A program made the position numbers and the translations under genes. The notes under the pieces were generated by a model. The model worked only from the letters and a program-made list of their open reading frames with translations, did not search any database and was not told where the DNA came from. Below are positions 20,761 through 31,702 of a stretch of 44,146 bases of DNA, one piece after another (position 1 is the stretch's first letter; each line of letters starts with the position of its first letter). The DNA is from Podochytrium sp. JEL0797 (Eukaryota; Chytridiomycota; Chytridiomycetes; Chytridiales; Chytriomycetaceae): assembly GCA_027596195.1 (NCBI GenBank), contig JADGJG010000104.1, positions 1 to 44,146 on the forward strand. Reading direction: 5' to 3'.

Positions 20761-22629
20761 TCAAGCCTTCACCTCCGTATTCTCCTTCTTCCCGTTCGCG
20801 TTGGTCAACTGCTTGGCCTTGGCGATCCAGTCTTGGACAGTCTCCTTCATGCTCTTGTCCGTGTCCAACAAGTCCTCCTCAGTCTCCACAAGTTTACCGG
20901 TCTCAAAGTCCATGTCCTCGTAAGGAATCAACTTGAATCCCTCCATGATGTCTCCAGCCTTGATTCCCTCGTATGCAACCTTTCCAAAAAAGAGCACGAA
21001 AATGATTCCAAGTCCTCCGTACAACCAAGAGTTGTTCAACCACCACGTCGTGTTGAACTCAGTCACGTCGTAGAAGGCTCCGAAGATCATGATGGCAACG
21101 ACAAAGACACCAATCAGCAAACTCAAGTAATCGGCGTATGGGTAGAAGGGAGCGACGTATGGCAGGTCTTCAATCTTGTATCCTTGCGCCAAGTATCCAG
21201 CACGGAAGCGGAGATGCGCGAACGACATGGTCATCCAAGCACCCAAGATTCCGAGAGAGACCAAACTGGACAGGAAGTTGAAGGCAACGTTGGTTCCACC
21301 GAGGTATCCACCAATGATGGAGAGCACACCGAAAAAGACGGAGAATCCGAGCGCGTACAGGGGGACACCGCCCTTGGTGACGTATCCAAGGACCTTGGGC
21401 GCGTTTCCTTCGTCAGCGAGTCTCATGAGAGTTCTGGCACACACGTAGATGGAGGAGTTGGTCGCGGAAAGACAGGCGATAATGATGACGGCGTTCATGA
21501 TATCGGCAGCGGCAGAGATTCCGACGAGGTCGTACACGTACACAAAGGGGGATCCGGTAATACCACTGGGGTTGTTGGGGTTCAAGACGGGGTCGTTGGC
21601 AGGCATGATAAGTCCGAGCATTCCGACGGCACCGATGTAGAAGAAGTTGATTCGGATAAAGGTTCCGTAAACAGCCTTGGGGACGTTCTTTCTTGGGTTG
21701 TGAGCCTCAGCAGCGGCGACACCAATCATCTCAGTTCCGGCGTAGGCAAAGAAAGCAGTGACGAATGAAGCCGAGATGTTGTTGAACTGGGTGACCGAGT
21801 CCTTTCCGATGATGGGAGTTTCCCAGTTCTTGAACCAGATGGGGCCAGTGTGTGTGACACCTCCGAACCAGACAATGATGGCGATGATAATGAAAACAAT
21901 GACGGCAACGACCTGTTGTTTGAGAAGAGAGTTTAGAATTTGACGCGCCACCAAAGTTTGACAAGAAAGCCCACCTTGATGATAGAAAGACCGAACTCGG
22001 CGTCTCCGAAGTTCTCAGCACTCATGCAGTTCATGGCGGCAAGAGGAACGAGGTAGATTCCACACCAAGCCCACTGGAAATTCGAATTGAGTCAGCCGGT
22101 GATCAAATTTAAACAAGCTCGACAACTTACAGATGGGACAGTGGATCCGGAAATCCAGAAGGCCATGAATCCTCCAATGGCAGCAAGCTCCGTGGGAATA
22201 GTAAGGGCCCAGTTGATCCAGTAGTTCCATCCAGAAGCGAAACCATAAGACTTGTTCAAGAAACGATTGGGAATTTGACTAAAGATTCCATCGACGGGAA
22301 GGTACGTGGCCATTTCTCCCAATGAGGTCATGACCCCAAACACCTGGATGGCGACGATACCGAAACAAATCAAGGCACCCACGGGTCCGGCAGTCCAAAT
22401 GGCTTGACCGACTTTGAGCAGGAGTCCGGTTCCGATGCAACCACCGATGGCAATCATTTCCATGTGTCCAGCAGACATTCCACGCCTAATGCAAGAATGC
22501 AAGAATCAGAATATGAAGGCAGAGAACGATTGACTAAACAAAGTCAACTCACTCAAGCTTGTTGGCACCTTCGACTGCCAACACGGGTGTGCCGTTTTGC
22601 GGTTGTTCAGCGGCTTCTGACATTTCCAT
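20761..22629 (-). CDS. Amino acid permease, YAT/AAT family (permease 2)
   Basis: Exons are 22629..22553, 22485..22131, 22073..21975 and 21912..20761, giving 560 aa. Same architecture as permease 1: GGCIGTGLLLKVG in TM1, about 12 membrane segments, motif GTEMIGVAAAEAHNPRKNVP, charged tail. The first ATG is at 22629; a second, six bases in (22623), would align better with the MSE- start of the paralogues. In tandem with permease 3, whose exon 4 and third intron are almost identical, pointing to very recent duplication or gene conversion. A plasma-membrane role in amino acid uptake is well supported. Basic substrate is inferred from linkage to arginase. Confidence 0.92.
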
Positions 22630-23101
22630 TGTTGTGTGAAGGGGAACGGATGGGTATAAGGAAACCTCGTATGGCTTGACGCGGCCCTTTTGTACTTCGG
22701 CAATGATCCTGGGCGCGCACAAAAAAATTTCTTACGACTTATGAAATTAAGGACTGGGTGTGACTCGGAAGCAATCCTCCGCAGTCAGCACGACCGTTTC
22801 ATCATGAAATTTTTTACCGTTTTTTTTCCGAGACGAGATAATATATCCGATTCAAGCCCCCAGAGTGAGGAATGGTGCCGTGTGAGTTTCTGACTCGATA
22901 TATAGTTTTTCTTGTATCAGCAGGTGCCCAAGCAATCAATCAGAAAACTTTCTTTTGGGACCATTTGATGCTGGGTCGCCGTTGATGGCGAGACGTTTGC
23001 CGCATATAAAGTGAGAATAAAAATGTGTATTTGCGATGAGCTGTGGACCATATTGAATCCAATATAAAAACAAACAAATGAATGCATACGAATGGGCAAC
23101 C
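22630..23101. promoter_or_regulatory. Promoter of permease 2 and 3' flank of permease 3
   Basis: No gene seen. A TATA-like TTATACC on the minus strand (about 22652..22658) is unusually close to the ATG at 22629. The sequence GGCTTGACG near 22672..22680 partly resembles the 17-mer of the arginase promoters. About 23038..23075 resembles the 3' flank of permease 2 near 20698..20735. Confidence 0.4.
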
Positions 23102-24960
23102 TTATGCCTTCTCCTCCTTCTTACCGTTCGCGTTGGTCAATTGCTTGGCCTTGGCGATCCAGTCCTGGACAGTCTCCTTCATGGTCTTGTCCGTGTCCAA
23201 CAAGTCCTCCTCCGTCTCGACGAGTTTTCCAGTCTCAAAGTCCATGTCCTCATACGGAATCAACTTGAATCCTTCCATAATATCTCCAGCCATGATTCCC
23301 TCAAAGATAACCTTCCCAAAGAAAAGCACGAAAATGATTCCAAGTCCTCCGTACAACCAAGAGTTGTTCAACCACCACGTCGTGTTGAACTCAGTCACGT
23401 CATAAAACGCTCCGAAAATCATAATGACAACCACAAACACACCAATCGTCAAACTCAGGTAGTCCAACCACGGGTAGAATGGAGCTACGTAAGGCAAGTC
23501 TTCAATCTTGTATCCTTGGGCCAAGTATCCAGCACGGAAACGAACGTGGGCAAACGACATGGTCATCCAAGCACCCAAGATTCCGAGAGACACCAAACTG
23601 GATAGGAAGTTGAAGGCAACGTTGGTTCCACCGAGGTATCCACCAATGATGGAGAGCACACCGAAAAAGACAGAGAAGGCAAGCGCGTAGAGGGGCACAC
23701 CGCCCTTGGTGACGTATCCGAGGATCTTGGGCGCGTTTCCTTCGTCAGCGAGTCTCATGAGAGTTCTGGCACACACGTAGATGGAGGAGTTGGTGGCTGA
23801 AAGACAGGCAATGATAATAACGGCGTTCATGATATCGGCAGCGGCAGAGATTCCGACGAGGTCGTACACGTACACAAAGGGGGATCCGGTAATACCACTG
23901 GGGTTGTTGGGGTTCAAGACGGGGTCGTTGGCAGGCATGATAAGTCCGAGCATTCCGACGGCACCGATGTAGAAGAAGTTGATTCGGATAAAGGTTCCGT
24001 AAACAGCCTTGGGGACGTTCTTTCTTGGGTTGTGAGCCTCAGCAGCGGCGACACCAATCATCTCAGTTCCGGCGTAGGCAAAGAAAGCAGTGACGAATGA
24101 AGCAGAAATGTTGTTGAACTGGGTGACGGAGTTCTTTCCGATGATGGGAGTTTCCCAGTTCTTGAACCAGATGGGGCCAGTGTGTGTGACACCTCCGAAC
24201 CAGACAATGATGGCGATGATAATAAAAACAATGACGGCAACGACCTGTTGTTTGAGAAGAGAGTTTAGAATTTGACGCGCCACCAAAGTTTGACAAGAAG
24301 GCCCACCTTGATGATAGAAAGACCGAACTCAGCGTCTCCGAAGTTTTCGGCACTCATGCAGTTCATGAGAGCAAGCGGTACGAGGTAGATTCCACACCAA
24401 GCCCACTGGAAATTGAAAAAGAGTGAGTTGACGGTTCAAAATTCAAAACAAGTTCAAACACGTACCGATGGGACAGTGGATCCGGACACCCAGAAAGCCA
24501 TGAATCCTCCAATGGCAGCAAGCTCCGTGGGAATCGTAAGCGCCCAGTTGATCCAGTAGTTCCATCCAGAAGCGAAACCATACGACTTATTCAAGAAACG
24601 GTTGGGGATTTGACTAAAGATTCCATCGACGGGAAGGTATGTGGCCATTTCTCCCAATGAGGTCATGACCCCAAACACCTGGATGGCGCAAACACCGAAA
24701 CAGATCAATGCACCCACGGGGCCAGCGGTCCAAATGGCTTGACCGACTTTGAGCAAGAGACCAGTTCCGATGCAACCACCGATGGCAATCATTTCCATGT
24801 GTCCGGCAGACATTCCACGCCTGTTGTAAAAAGAGCGAATCAGAAAAAAATGAAGAGAGAGAACGATTGGCGAAACCAAATCAACTTACTCAAGCTTGTT
24901 GCCACCTTCCACTGCCAACACGGGCGTTTCGTTTTGTGGTTCTTCAGCAATCTCAGACAT
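23102..24960 (-). CDS. Amino acid permease, YAT/AAT family (permease 3)
   Basis: Exons are 24960..24890, 24820..24466, 24405..24307 and 24244..23102, giving 555 aa. It has the same membrane core and family motifs as permeases 1 and 2, and exons 2 and 3 keep the lengths 355 and 99 nt. The third intron (24245..24306) is identical to that of permease 2 (21913..21974) except for one base, while introns 1 and 2 differ clearly. It is divergent from the complete arginase at 25647 and shares with it a promoter region resembling that of the left-end pair. Start at 24960 (MSEIAEEPQ) is the only good ATG after the TATA region. Confidence 0.92.
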
Positions 24961-25646
24961 TTTCGTTTGGCTGTATTAATAACACGAGAATGAATGAGGG
25001 AAATCCTTTCTCCCCTGGGCTCCTTTTATAGACGTTGGAAAGAAAAAAATTGATAGTTTGATCACATTTCGTCATGCCAACGGGCACTCATGATAAATTG
25101 CAATTGACTCACCCCATCCGTCTTTGACATTGCTCAGCTGAACCATACAAGCCTCGTCTATACAATCTCAAAGTGAAATTTTTGACTTAACACTTGATTT
25201 GTGAGACGAATTTCTCACTCAAGCCTCCCGTCTTACAAATCGGTTGTATGCACGTTTCTGATTACTGTACATGATCGCGGGGATTGTGACTCGGTTTCGG
25301 CAGCGGGAATAAATTTCATTGGCGGCTCACTAATTTCCCCCGCTCGCCTGCTGAACCATCGATTCAAGCCGCAGTTTGAAGCAAACCAATTGATGTGCAT
25401 ATAAAAACGCGGTGGAGAGATGGAAGTTACGCGCGAGTATTGCTGCGTTCAAAATCGGTTGCATACAACCATGCCATACAACCGGAGGCTTGACTGGGGG
25501 CGTAACCCAACCCATACAAGGAGGCTGAAAATACATGGCTGAACAGACCATTTAGCCTTACAACTCGCAATGCGCCAAGGCAAACAAAGATATATAAACT
25601 CGGTCGTCCCTGTTCCTTTTTTTCATTCACTTATCACAAATCAACA
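24961..25646. promoter_or_regulatory. Divergent promoter of permease 3 and arginase copy 2
   Basis: 686 bp without a gene. TATATAA for the arginase at 25592..25598, about 50 bp before its ATG. AAGCCTCC at 25221..25228 and its complement within 25483..25491; the exact 17-mer CGGAGGCTTGACTGGGG at 25483..25499 is shared with 427..443 (minus strand) of the left-end spacer. A related GGAGGCT lies at 25520..25526. CATACAA also recurs near 25144, 25462, 25475 and 25513. Confidence 0.6.
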
Positions 25647-26773
25647 ATGCTTGCCACTGAATTCGGACTCGATATTATCAACAACCGCACCAACGAGCGC
25701 GCCGAGCAGCGCATGCTCAAGGGAGACAAAGACGGAAAGAAGACTGTCGCTTTGATTGCTGCTGGATTCAGTGAGTTGTTTACTTTCGACTGCAGACTCT
25801 TAGCGACGCGATTCTAATCATGTTCTGCATTTTCTCAGGCGGAGGTCAACCCAGACGTGGAGTCGACGAAGGCCCCGCTGCCATGCTCAACGAAGGTGGC
25901 CTCATTGCCCAAATGGAAGCCCTCAACTGGAACGTTGAGCTCGACAACCACCTCATCGACACCCACCAGTTCAAGCCCCAGGGCGACGACACCTACGGAA
26001 TCCTCAAGAACGTCGAGTACGTGTCCAACATCACCAAGGAAGTACACGACTGTGTCAAGAAGGCCTGTGAGGAGAAGAAGCTTGCCCTCACCATTGGTGG
26101 AGACCACTCCCTCGCTATCGGGACCGTGTCGGGATCCCTCGAGGCCTACCCCAAGATGGGACTCATCTGGGTCGACGCCCACGGTGACATCAACACCGAG
26201 GAGTGCACCACCAGTGGAAACTTGCACGGATGCCCCATCGCGTTCGTGTCTGGACTCACCAAGAACGTTCCTCACTTTAGCAAGTGGTTGAAATCCGACT
26301 TTGACCTCTCGCGTCTTGTGTACATTGGTCTGCGTGACGTGGATGCTCCTGAGAAGCAGATCTTCCGTGACCACAACATCAAGGCCTTCTCCATGACTGA
26401 GGTGGATGAGTGGGGTATCGGACGCATTATGGACGCGGCCATCAAGTACCTCCACGAGACTGCCCCGGACACCCCCGAGTCCCCTGCCGACCGTGACGCT
26501 GCTGGAAACAAAATCTGCCCGATCCACATTTCGTACGACGTTGACGGTATGGACCCTGCGTTCGCGCCTTCCACTGGAACTCCCGTCAAGGGCGGTCTCT
26601 CTTACAGAGAGGGACACTACATCATGGAGGCTTTGCACCACTCTGGATCTTTGGTGGCTGTCGACATTATGGAGGTGAACCCCGCTCTTGGCAGTGCCGA
26701 GGACCGTGCCAAGACGGTTGCTGTTGGATGCTCCCTGGTTCGCTCCATGTTGGGCGAGGGATTGTTGTACTAG
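25647..26773 (+). CDS. CAR1: Arginase (complete copy)
   Basis: Hydrolyses arginine to ornithine and urea; binuclear manganese enzyme, normally a cytosolic trimer. Exons are 25647..25770 and 25839..26773, giving 352 aa. Metal ligands are visible: His131 in GGDHS, Asp154, His156 and Asp158 in DAHGDIN, and Asp275 and Asp277 in SYDVDGMDP. These sit exactly 30 (first four) and 43 (last two) residues later than in human arginase I. The extra length before the last pair is the loop around PESPADRDAAGNK. The C-terminus is short (LGEGLLY). Divergent from permease 3; with the left-end copy this makes two arginase/permease modules. AATAAA at 26796..26801. Confidence 0.96.
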
Positions 26774-27286
26774 ATTATGTACAATGTATACTTGTAATAA
26801 AGAATTTAATCATTTATTTGAACTCATCATCCTCAGTTGGAAACATTGAAGGAAAAAATATTCTGTTTCTTCTCAAACCCCTTTATTATATCTCTATGTA
26901 GGGGTTTTATTCGTCACGTCTGCTTTTTAAATTTTTATTTAAATTCCTTAATTGATCACCCAACACTAAACTGGCCGACGTTCATAAATTCCAAAAATTG
27001 TCTGAGCTTGCCGGCTGTTAGCTTACAAAATATGCTTTAGATCCTCTTGGGTGTCTGGAATTCACACGGATCCGCCCCCCGCTAATTGCTGATTTTTTAT
27101 TATTCTCTGAGCTCAAGAACTCAACATTTCTCGCATTTCGGCACATATTTTGGTCTACTTGCTCAATTGCGGCGGCAAATCTCCTTCTTCATCCTTCTTT
27201 CTTTGGCGCCACCGTGATTAAATCGCGAAATTTTTCGACTTTTCCTGCTCGAAAGGTCTCTCCCAAAACTCCTCCCCAAAGCCCAA
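26774..27286. other. AT-rich intergenic region
   Basis: Contains the arginase 3' end and a weak stem (AAACCCC near 26876 against GGGGTTTT near 26901). Nothing else is recognisable. Confidence 0.4.
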
Positions 27287-28449
27287 ATGCAGTCAATCAT
27301 TGCCCTCTTGGCAGTTTCGGCTCTTTCTGGTATTTGTTTCGACACCTTGCGACCCAATCGCCAGGCACTCATACCCTTTTGCTTCGTCGCAGCTCAAGCC
27401 CAATTTACGTTGGGAGGTCCAACAGAGCCCGGTTTGCCAGCGGGATGCGTGGGTTCGTTTCCGAACATTGTAAGCCCTATGCATGAAGCGACTCTGCCAA
27501 CCTGTGCTCAATCTTCTCTCACAGACGCAATGCCGAATCGACAACTGGTACTTGGGAACGACTGTGGATGAATGCGCCCCCCTTAGCCTGAACGGCACAA
27601 CTGGCGCAGTTCCTGGGCAGCTCGTGTACATCAAAGATGAAGTCGTGAGTTGATGCTGTGTTGCTCGGTGTCTCTCCAATTTCGAACTTGCTCACGTGCT
27701 CGAGTTCTCAACCACAGAACTTCTGCATCAACCTGCCCAACCCGGACTCCATTTTCCTCAAAAACAACTACTACGACCTCGGCAAGTACCCCACCATCGT
27801 GGAAGCCGAAGGCTTCGTCCAATCCTACTGCATGGGAGACTACCTCCCAGCCGGCTCCAAACCACTTCCATGGGGAGGTGTCCGCGCCGCGCAGGTCCTC
27901 AAAAACTACACGAGCCCCGGCAACGAGTACCTCCAAATCGCGGGATACCTCGACTGCGACCTGCTCAAAGTCAACTGCTCCATGTCCGCCCCCGGCGCGT
28001 ACGACGACGGAGGTCAATACGACAATGTTGGATTCATCAACTGTGGAAAGGAGCCTTATTCGGGTGTGGACCCCACTCCCGCTGGAAACGGTCATAAGCT
28101 GTATGTCGAGCAAGCCGGTGATGGTATGTTCTGCATGCGCACGTGTCCCGCGAACGGATCAGACGCCAACTGCGCGGCTACGCATGACACGTGGGGGTGT
28201 GAGAAGTTCATGGGGGTCGCGTTCACGGCCACGTTTCCTGTGGGGTTCACGTATATTGACGTCAGCAACCCGGGTGTCGTTTCCAGCGTTTCGGTCTCGT
28301 TGCCGCCACTTCGGACTTCGACTTCGACTTCTGCTGTTGCGGCAGCGACAGGTAGTGCTGGTGCAGGCGCGACTGTTGCCAAGAGTGGGGCTTTCGCCGT
28401 TTCTGCTCTTTCAATCTTCGGAGCGGCCGTTTTCGCGTTCGTGTTGTAA
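27287..28449 (+). CDS. Secreted Cys-rich glycoprotein, MAG1-like, probably GPI-anchored (1)
   Basis: Exons are 27287..27329, 27393..27469, 27525..27644 and 27718..28449, giving 323 aa. A signal peptide (about 1 to 18, ending SAQAQ) is split by the first intron. The Cys-rich body contains CINLPNPDSIF, YPTIVEAEGFVQSYCMGDYL, GYLDCDLLKVNC, FINCGKEPYSGVD and FCMRTC. It ends in a Ser/Thr/Ala stretch and a hydrophobic tail (FAVSALSIFGAAVFAFVL) typical of a GPI signal. From memory it resembles fungal surface proteins annotated as macrophage-activating glycoprotein; that name says little about function. Likely wall or surface protein. Tandem paralogue at 28590. Confidence 0.82.
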
Positions 28450-28589
28450 ATGGAATGAATGAGTAAAGGCGTTGAGGTTTCAATAAATGATAGAATTTTG
28501 TGTTGCATATTATTCCGCCACGCTAGCAACGAAAATTGGATGAAAATTTTATGAAAATTTCCCCCGAATTCGAGCAATCAAAGCACAGC

Positions 28590-29853
28590 ATGCTCACGTC
28601 CGTCGCTATCGTGGCTTTCTCAACCCTTTCTGGTAACTTGTATACCCTGTCCCGCATAAGTTCTGGGGAGGGAGAGCCGTTTGAAGTCACTGACCACGAT
28701 CTTCCCGACAGTCTCCGCACAATTCTCACCCGGAGGACCAACTCAACTTGGGCTCCCCGATGGATGTGTTGGTAGCTGTAAGTACAAATGCTTTCGTTCT
28801 ATTTCGATACTCGGATTCAATCCGATCGGGTGATCGGGTCAAGGCTGCATCAGTTTTGATTGACACTCAATTTCTTTGATTTCGCAGTCCCTAACATCAC
28901 TCAATGCCGCCTGGAGAACTGGTACCTCGGAGACACGGTCGATCAATGCGCACCTCTGAGCTTGAACGGGAAACTCGGCTCAGTTCCCGGGCAGCTCGTG
29001 TACATCAAGGATGAGACGGTGAGGACCCCCCATGCCCCAATCTCCATCCCTGGCATCACGAGATGTGATTAAAATATTTTTCTGACTCGCGCTCTCTCCA
29101 AAAACACAGAACTTCTGCATCAACTTGCCCAACCCAGACTCCATCTTCCTCCAAAACAACTACTACAACCTCGGAAAGTACCCCACCATCGTGGAAGCCG
29201 AGGGCTTTGTGCAAGCCTACTGCATGGGAGACTACCTCCCCGCGGGGGCCAAACCTCTTCCGTTTGGAGGTATTCGCGCCGCTCACGTCATCAAAAACTA
29301 CACGAGCCCTGGCAACGAGTACCTCCAAGTCGCGGGATACCTCGACTGCGATGTTTTGAAAATCAACTGCCAGCCTTCCGCTCCCGGCGCGTACGATGAC
29401 GGAGGACAATACGACAATGTCGGGTTCATCAACTGTGGAAAGGAGCCGTATTCGGGTGTGGACCCGACTCCTGCTGGAAACGGACACAAGCTGTATGTCG
29501 AGCAAGCGGGGGATGGGATTTTCTGCATGCGCACTTGCCCCGCGAATGGATCCGACGCCAACTGCGCCGCCACGCATGACACATGGGGGTGTGAGAGATT
29601 TATGGGGGTCAAGTTTGCGGATGGATTCAGTTACACCGACTTGAGTACGGGGGCTGTGTCGTCAGCTGTTGTGTCGCTGCCACCGAAGGTGGTCACGACG
29701 ACTACTGCTGCTACGACGAGTGCAGTCTTCACTGGGGTTGCGAATGTAACCGCGGTTGCGACTGCGACGCCAGTTGCTATTACCAAGAGCGGAGGTTCTG
29801 GAGTTGTTGCCTCTGCGGTGTTGGGACTCCTTGCTCTCGCTCTGCTTGTTTAA
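28590..29853 (+). CDS. Secreted Cys-rich glycoprotein, MAG1-like, probably GPI-anchored (2)
   Basis: Exons are 28590..28632, 28712..28777, 28888..29018 and 29110..29853, giving 327 aa. Signal peptide about 1 to 18 (ending SVSAQ). The body is very close to the gene at 27287 from the motif NFCINLPNPDSIF onward, with the same cysteines. The Thr-rich segment and hydrophobic C-terminus (VVASAVLGLLALALLV) suggest a GPI anchor. The second intron lies about four codons earlier than in the sister gene (after GS rather than after FPNI), although the coding sequence on both sides aligns without a gap. Exon 1 is 43 nt in both. Confidence 0.82.
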
Positions 29854-29920
29854 ATGTTCCAATTGTTCCAATACATATAGAGAGATTTATTACACGTCGC
29901 GTTCGAAGGTGAAGAAGAAT

Positions 29921-30682
29921 TCAAAGCTGTACAAAGAAAGTCGCAATCCCCTGAAACAACAAAACAATTGCCCCACCCGCCGCATACTGGGCCAAGTTGG
30001 AGTTTGGCAAGTAACCTGCCATTTCCATCCCCGACATGCTCATTGTCGCGTTCGCAACCTGGTCCGGAGTCGATGAAGACGCCAAATCCGACGACTGCAT
30101 GTCTTGAAGTCCCATCGCACAGGCGGCGAGTCCGGCGAGGTAGATGGCCTTGCCGAGAAACACGTGGTATTTCTTGGGCGCACCCGCGAGCTTGGTGGCG
30201 AGCTGGATGATCCAGAGCGAGAGGATGACGATGCCGACCCACGAATGCGGCGAGTAGACGTGGTAGAAGGGAAACACGAGCGGATCGCCGGACAGGTTCT
30301 TGTAGTACACGATGGCAACAAGTGCACCTGTGGCGAGAAGGATCCCGGTAAAGTGGAGGACAATGTGGATGAGGGTCTTGGTGGTGCGGCTTGCAATCAG
30401 GGTGCCAAAGAGGGGAACGTCGGTGAAGACGAGGATGCCTTCTTGTGTGCAGATGAGCACAAAGAGGGACATGCCGAGGGCGTGGAGACCAAACAGGTTC
30501 GCTTCGACGAGACCGAGGCCACCCTCGGCGTTGTAGGTCCAGAGGAACAGGATCACAAAGAAGATGGCCGTGAAGATCCGGGCGAGGATCCAACGTAGCA
30601 GGGAGAACGTGGGGTTTCCCCTGGATTGAACTGCCAGGTTCTTGGCGTCGTGGCCTTCAACGGAAGCTGTCAAGAAGTCCAT
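29921..30682 (-). CDS. Cytochrome b561 family membrane reductase (copy 2)
   Basis: Single exon, 253 aa, six helices, with the four conserved histidines of the b561 core (GLHALGM, HIVLH, SPHSW, KKYHVFLGK). The outer loop between helices 5 and 6 contains MSMSGMEMAG. Its first 30 residues (MDFLTASVEGHDAK...) differ completely from those of copies 1 and 3 (MFKATTAVAASDEA...), whereas the rest is almost identical. The N-terminus has therefore been exchanged or the other copies were homogenised by conversion. Head-to-head with the CTR at 30848, start codons 165 bp apart. The 13-bp element sits 12 bp before the ATG. Transmembrane electron transfer is family knowledge; the copper role is inferred. 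Confidence 0.9.
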   Translation of the reverse strand: MDFLTASVEGHDAKNLAVQSRGNPTFSLLRWILARIFTAIFFVILFLWTYNAEGGLGLVEANLFGLHALGMSLFVLICTQEGILVFTDVPLFGTLIASRTTKTLIHIVLHFTGILLATGALVAIVYYKNLSGDPLVFPFYHVYSPHSWVGIVILSLWIIQLATKLAGAPKKYHVFLGKAIYLAGLAACAMGLQDMQSSDLASSSTPDQVANATMSMSGMEMAGYLPNSNLAQYAAGGAIVLLFQGIATFFVQL

Positions 30683-30694
30683 TCTGGGCGCGTT

Positions 30695-30707
30695 GAGGGA
30701 TTTTTGC
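30695..30707. promoter_or_regulatory. 13-bp copper-cluster element, b561 copy 2
   Basis: GAGGGATTTTTGC on the + strand, 12 bp upstream of the minus-strand ATG at 30682. Confidence 0.8.
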
Positions 30708-30809
30708 AGTGTTTTTTCCCCTTTTCTATTTTTAACTTTTTAATTGATTCATTTGGCTTCTGTCGCCAATTCATTTCGTTGCAATCGCGGTGTGACGCAA
30801 CTAAATAGC

Positions 30810-30822
30810 GAGGGATTTTTGC
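30810..30822. promoter_or_regulatory. 13-bp copper-cluster element, CTR at 30848
   Basis: GAGGGATTTTTGC on the + strand, 25 bp before the ATG at 30848. Orientation relative to its gene is opposite to that at the b561 genes. Confidence 0.8.
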
Positions 30823-30847
30823 ATTTCAACTTCGCTCTCCATCACCC

Positions 30848-31537
30848 ATGACATTTTCAATTGCCGTCTTCGCTGCCTCGCTGATCATCGCAGTTTCCTC
30901 CGCCCCTGTCCCCTCAGCCTCGATGGCCGCGATGCCTGGGATGGTCACCTCCTCGACAAGCACGCCAACTGCATCCACTATGGACATGAGCAGCATGTGC
31001 GGCTCCATGTTTCTGCACTCGGCCATCTGCGACACGATTCTCTTCCAGGGCTTCGCGCCAACAAACGGCGCGCAGTACTTTGGGGGCCTCGTGCTCACCG
31101 TCTGTCTGGGCGTCCTCACAATGTTGGTCGACTCGCACCGCCGAAACCATATCAATGCACGCAAGGCGGCCTTGGCTAGGAGGGCCGCACAGGCAGAACA
31201 TATTATTGTTGCGCCGAACGTGGAGGGTTTCATCGCCGAACCCGAGGCAGCCAAAACATCCGAGTTTATTCGCTCCGATATGCCATCGACGCCAGAGAAC
31301 GCCTCGGAGGACGATGCATACAACCAATTCACGCTTGCAAAAGATCCATCATACTCGTGGCACGTCCTTCTCAAATCAGTTCTGCTGTTTGTCAGCATTT
31401 TCCTGAGATATATTCTGATGTTGATTGTCATGACTTTCAATATTGGATTGATCTTGGCTGCATGCTGTGGGTTGACGCTTGGCGCCTTTTTGTTTGAAAA
31501 TGGGGAAGGGGACGTCTTTTTGGATTCTTGCGCGTGA
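30848..31537 (+). CDS. CTR-family high-affinity copper transporter (paired, long form)
   Basis: 229 aa, single exon. CTR proteins form trimers that import Cu(I). A hydrophobic leader (about 1 to 18) precedes a Met-rich outer N-terminus (MAAMPGM, MDMSSM), TM1 (FGGLVLTVCLGVLTMLV) and a long cytosolic loop with basic and acidic stretches. TM2 holds the copper-filter motif MLIVM (MxxxM), followed by TM3 (IGLILAACCGLTLGAFLF) with GxxxG. It ends in FLDSCA, keeping only one of the two terminal cysteines seen in the other copies. Same subfamily as the gene at 34195 (shared NQFTLAKDPSYSWHVL). Head-to-head with b561 copy 2. Confidence 0.92.
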   Translation: MTFSIAVFAASLIIAVSSAPVPSASMAAMPGMVTSSTSTPTASTMDMSSMCGSMFLHSAICDTILFQGFAPTNGAQYFGGLVLTVCLGVLTMLVDSHRRNHINARKAALARRAAQAEHIIVAPNVEGFIAEPEAAKTSEFIRSDMPSTPENASEDDAYNQFTLAKDPSYSWHVLLKSVLLFVSIFLRYILMLIVMTFNIGLILAACCGLTLGAFLFENGEGDVFLDSCA

Positions 31538-31657
31538 TGGTTCTGGTCGATTGAAAAATCAATTCCTTTTCTCCACTACTTCTGTCATAGTAAATAAACA
31601 TCCCTTTCTTGATTGAATTTATTGCGCTCGAACCTTACTCCTTTTTGGCTTTGAAGT

Positions 31658-31670
31658 GAGGGATTTTTGC
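31658..31670. promoter_or_regulatory. 13-bp copper-cluster element, CTR at 31703
   Basis: GAGGGATTTTTGC on the + strand, 32 bp before the ATG at 31703. Confidence 0.8.
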
Positions 31671-31702
31671 GCCAGCGATTTTCACACCAAAACATCCACT
31701 CG

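Noticed and set aside
26875..26908. Stem AAACCCC...GGGGTTT after arginase 2 as a terminator
   Set aside because: Weak stem with a long loop, about 100 bp after the stop, and fungal mRNA ends do not use such hairpins.
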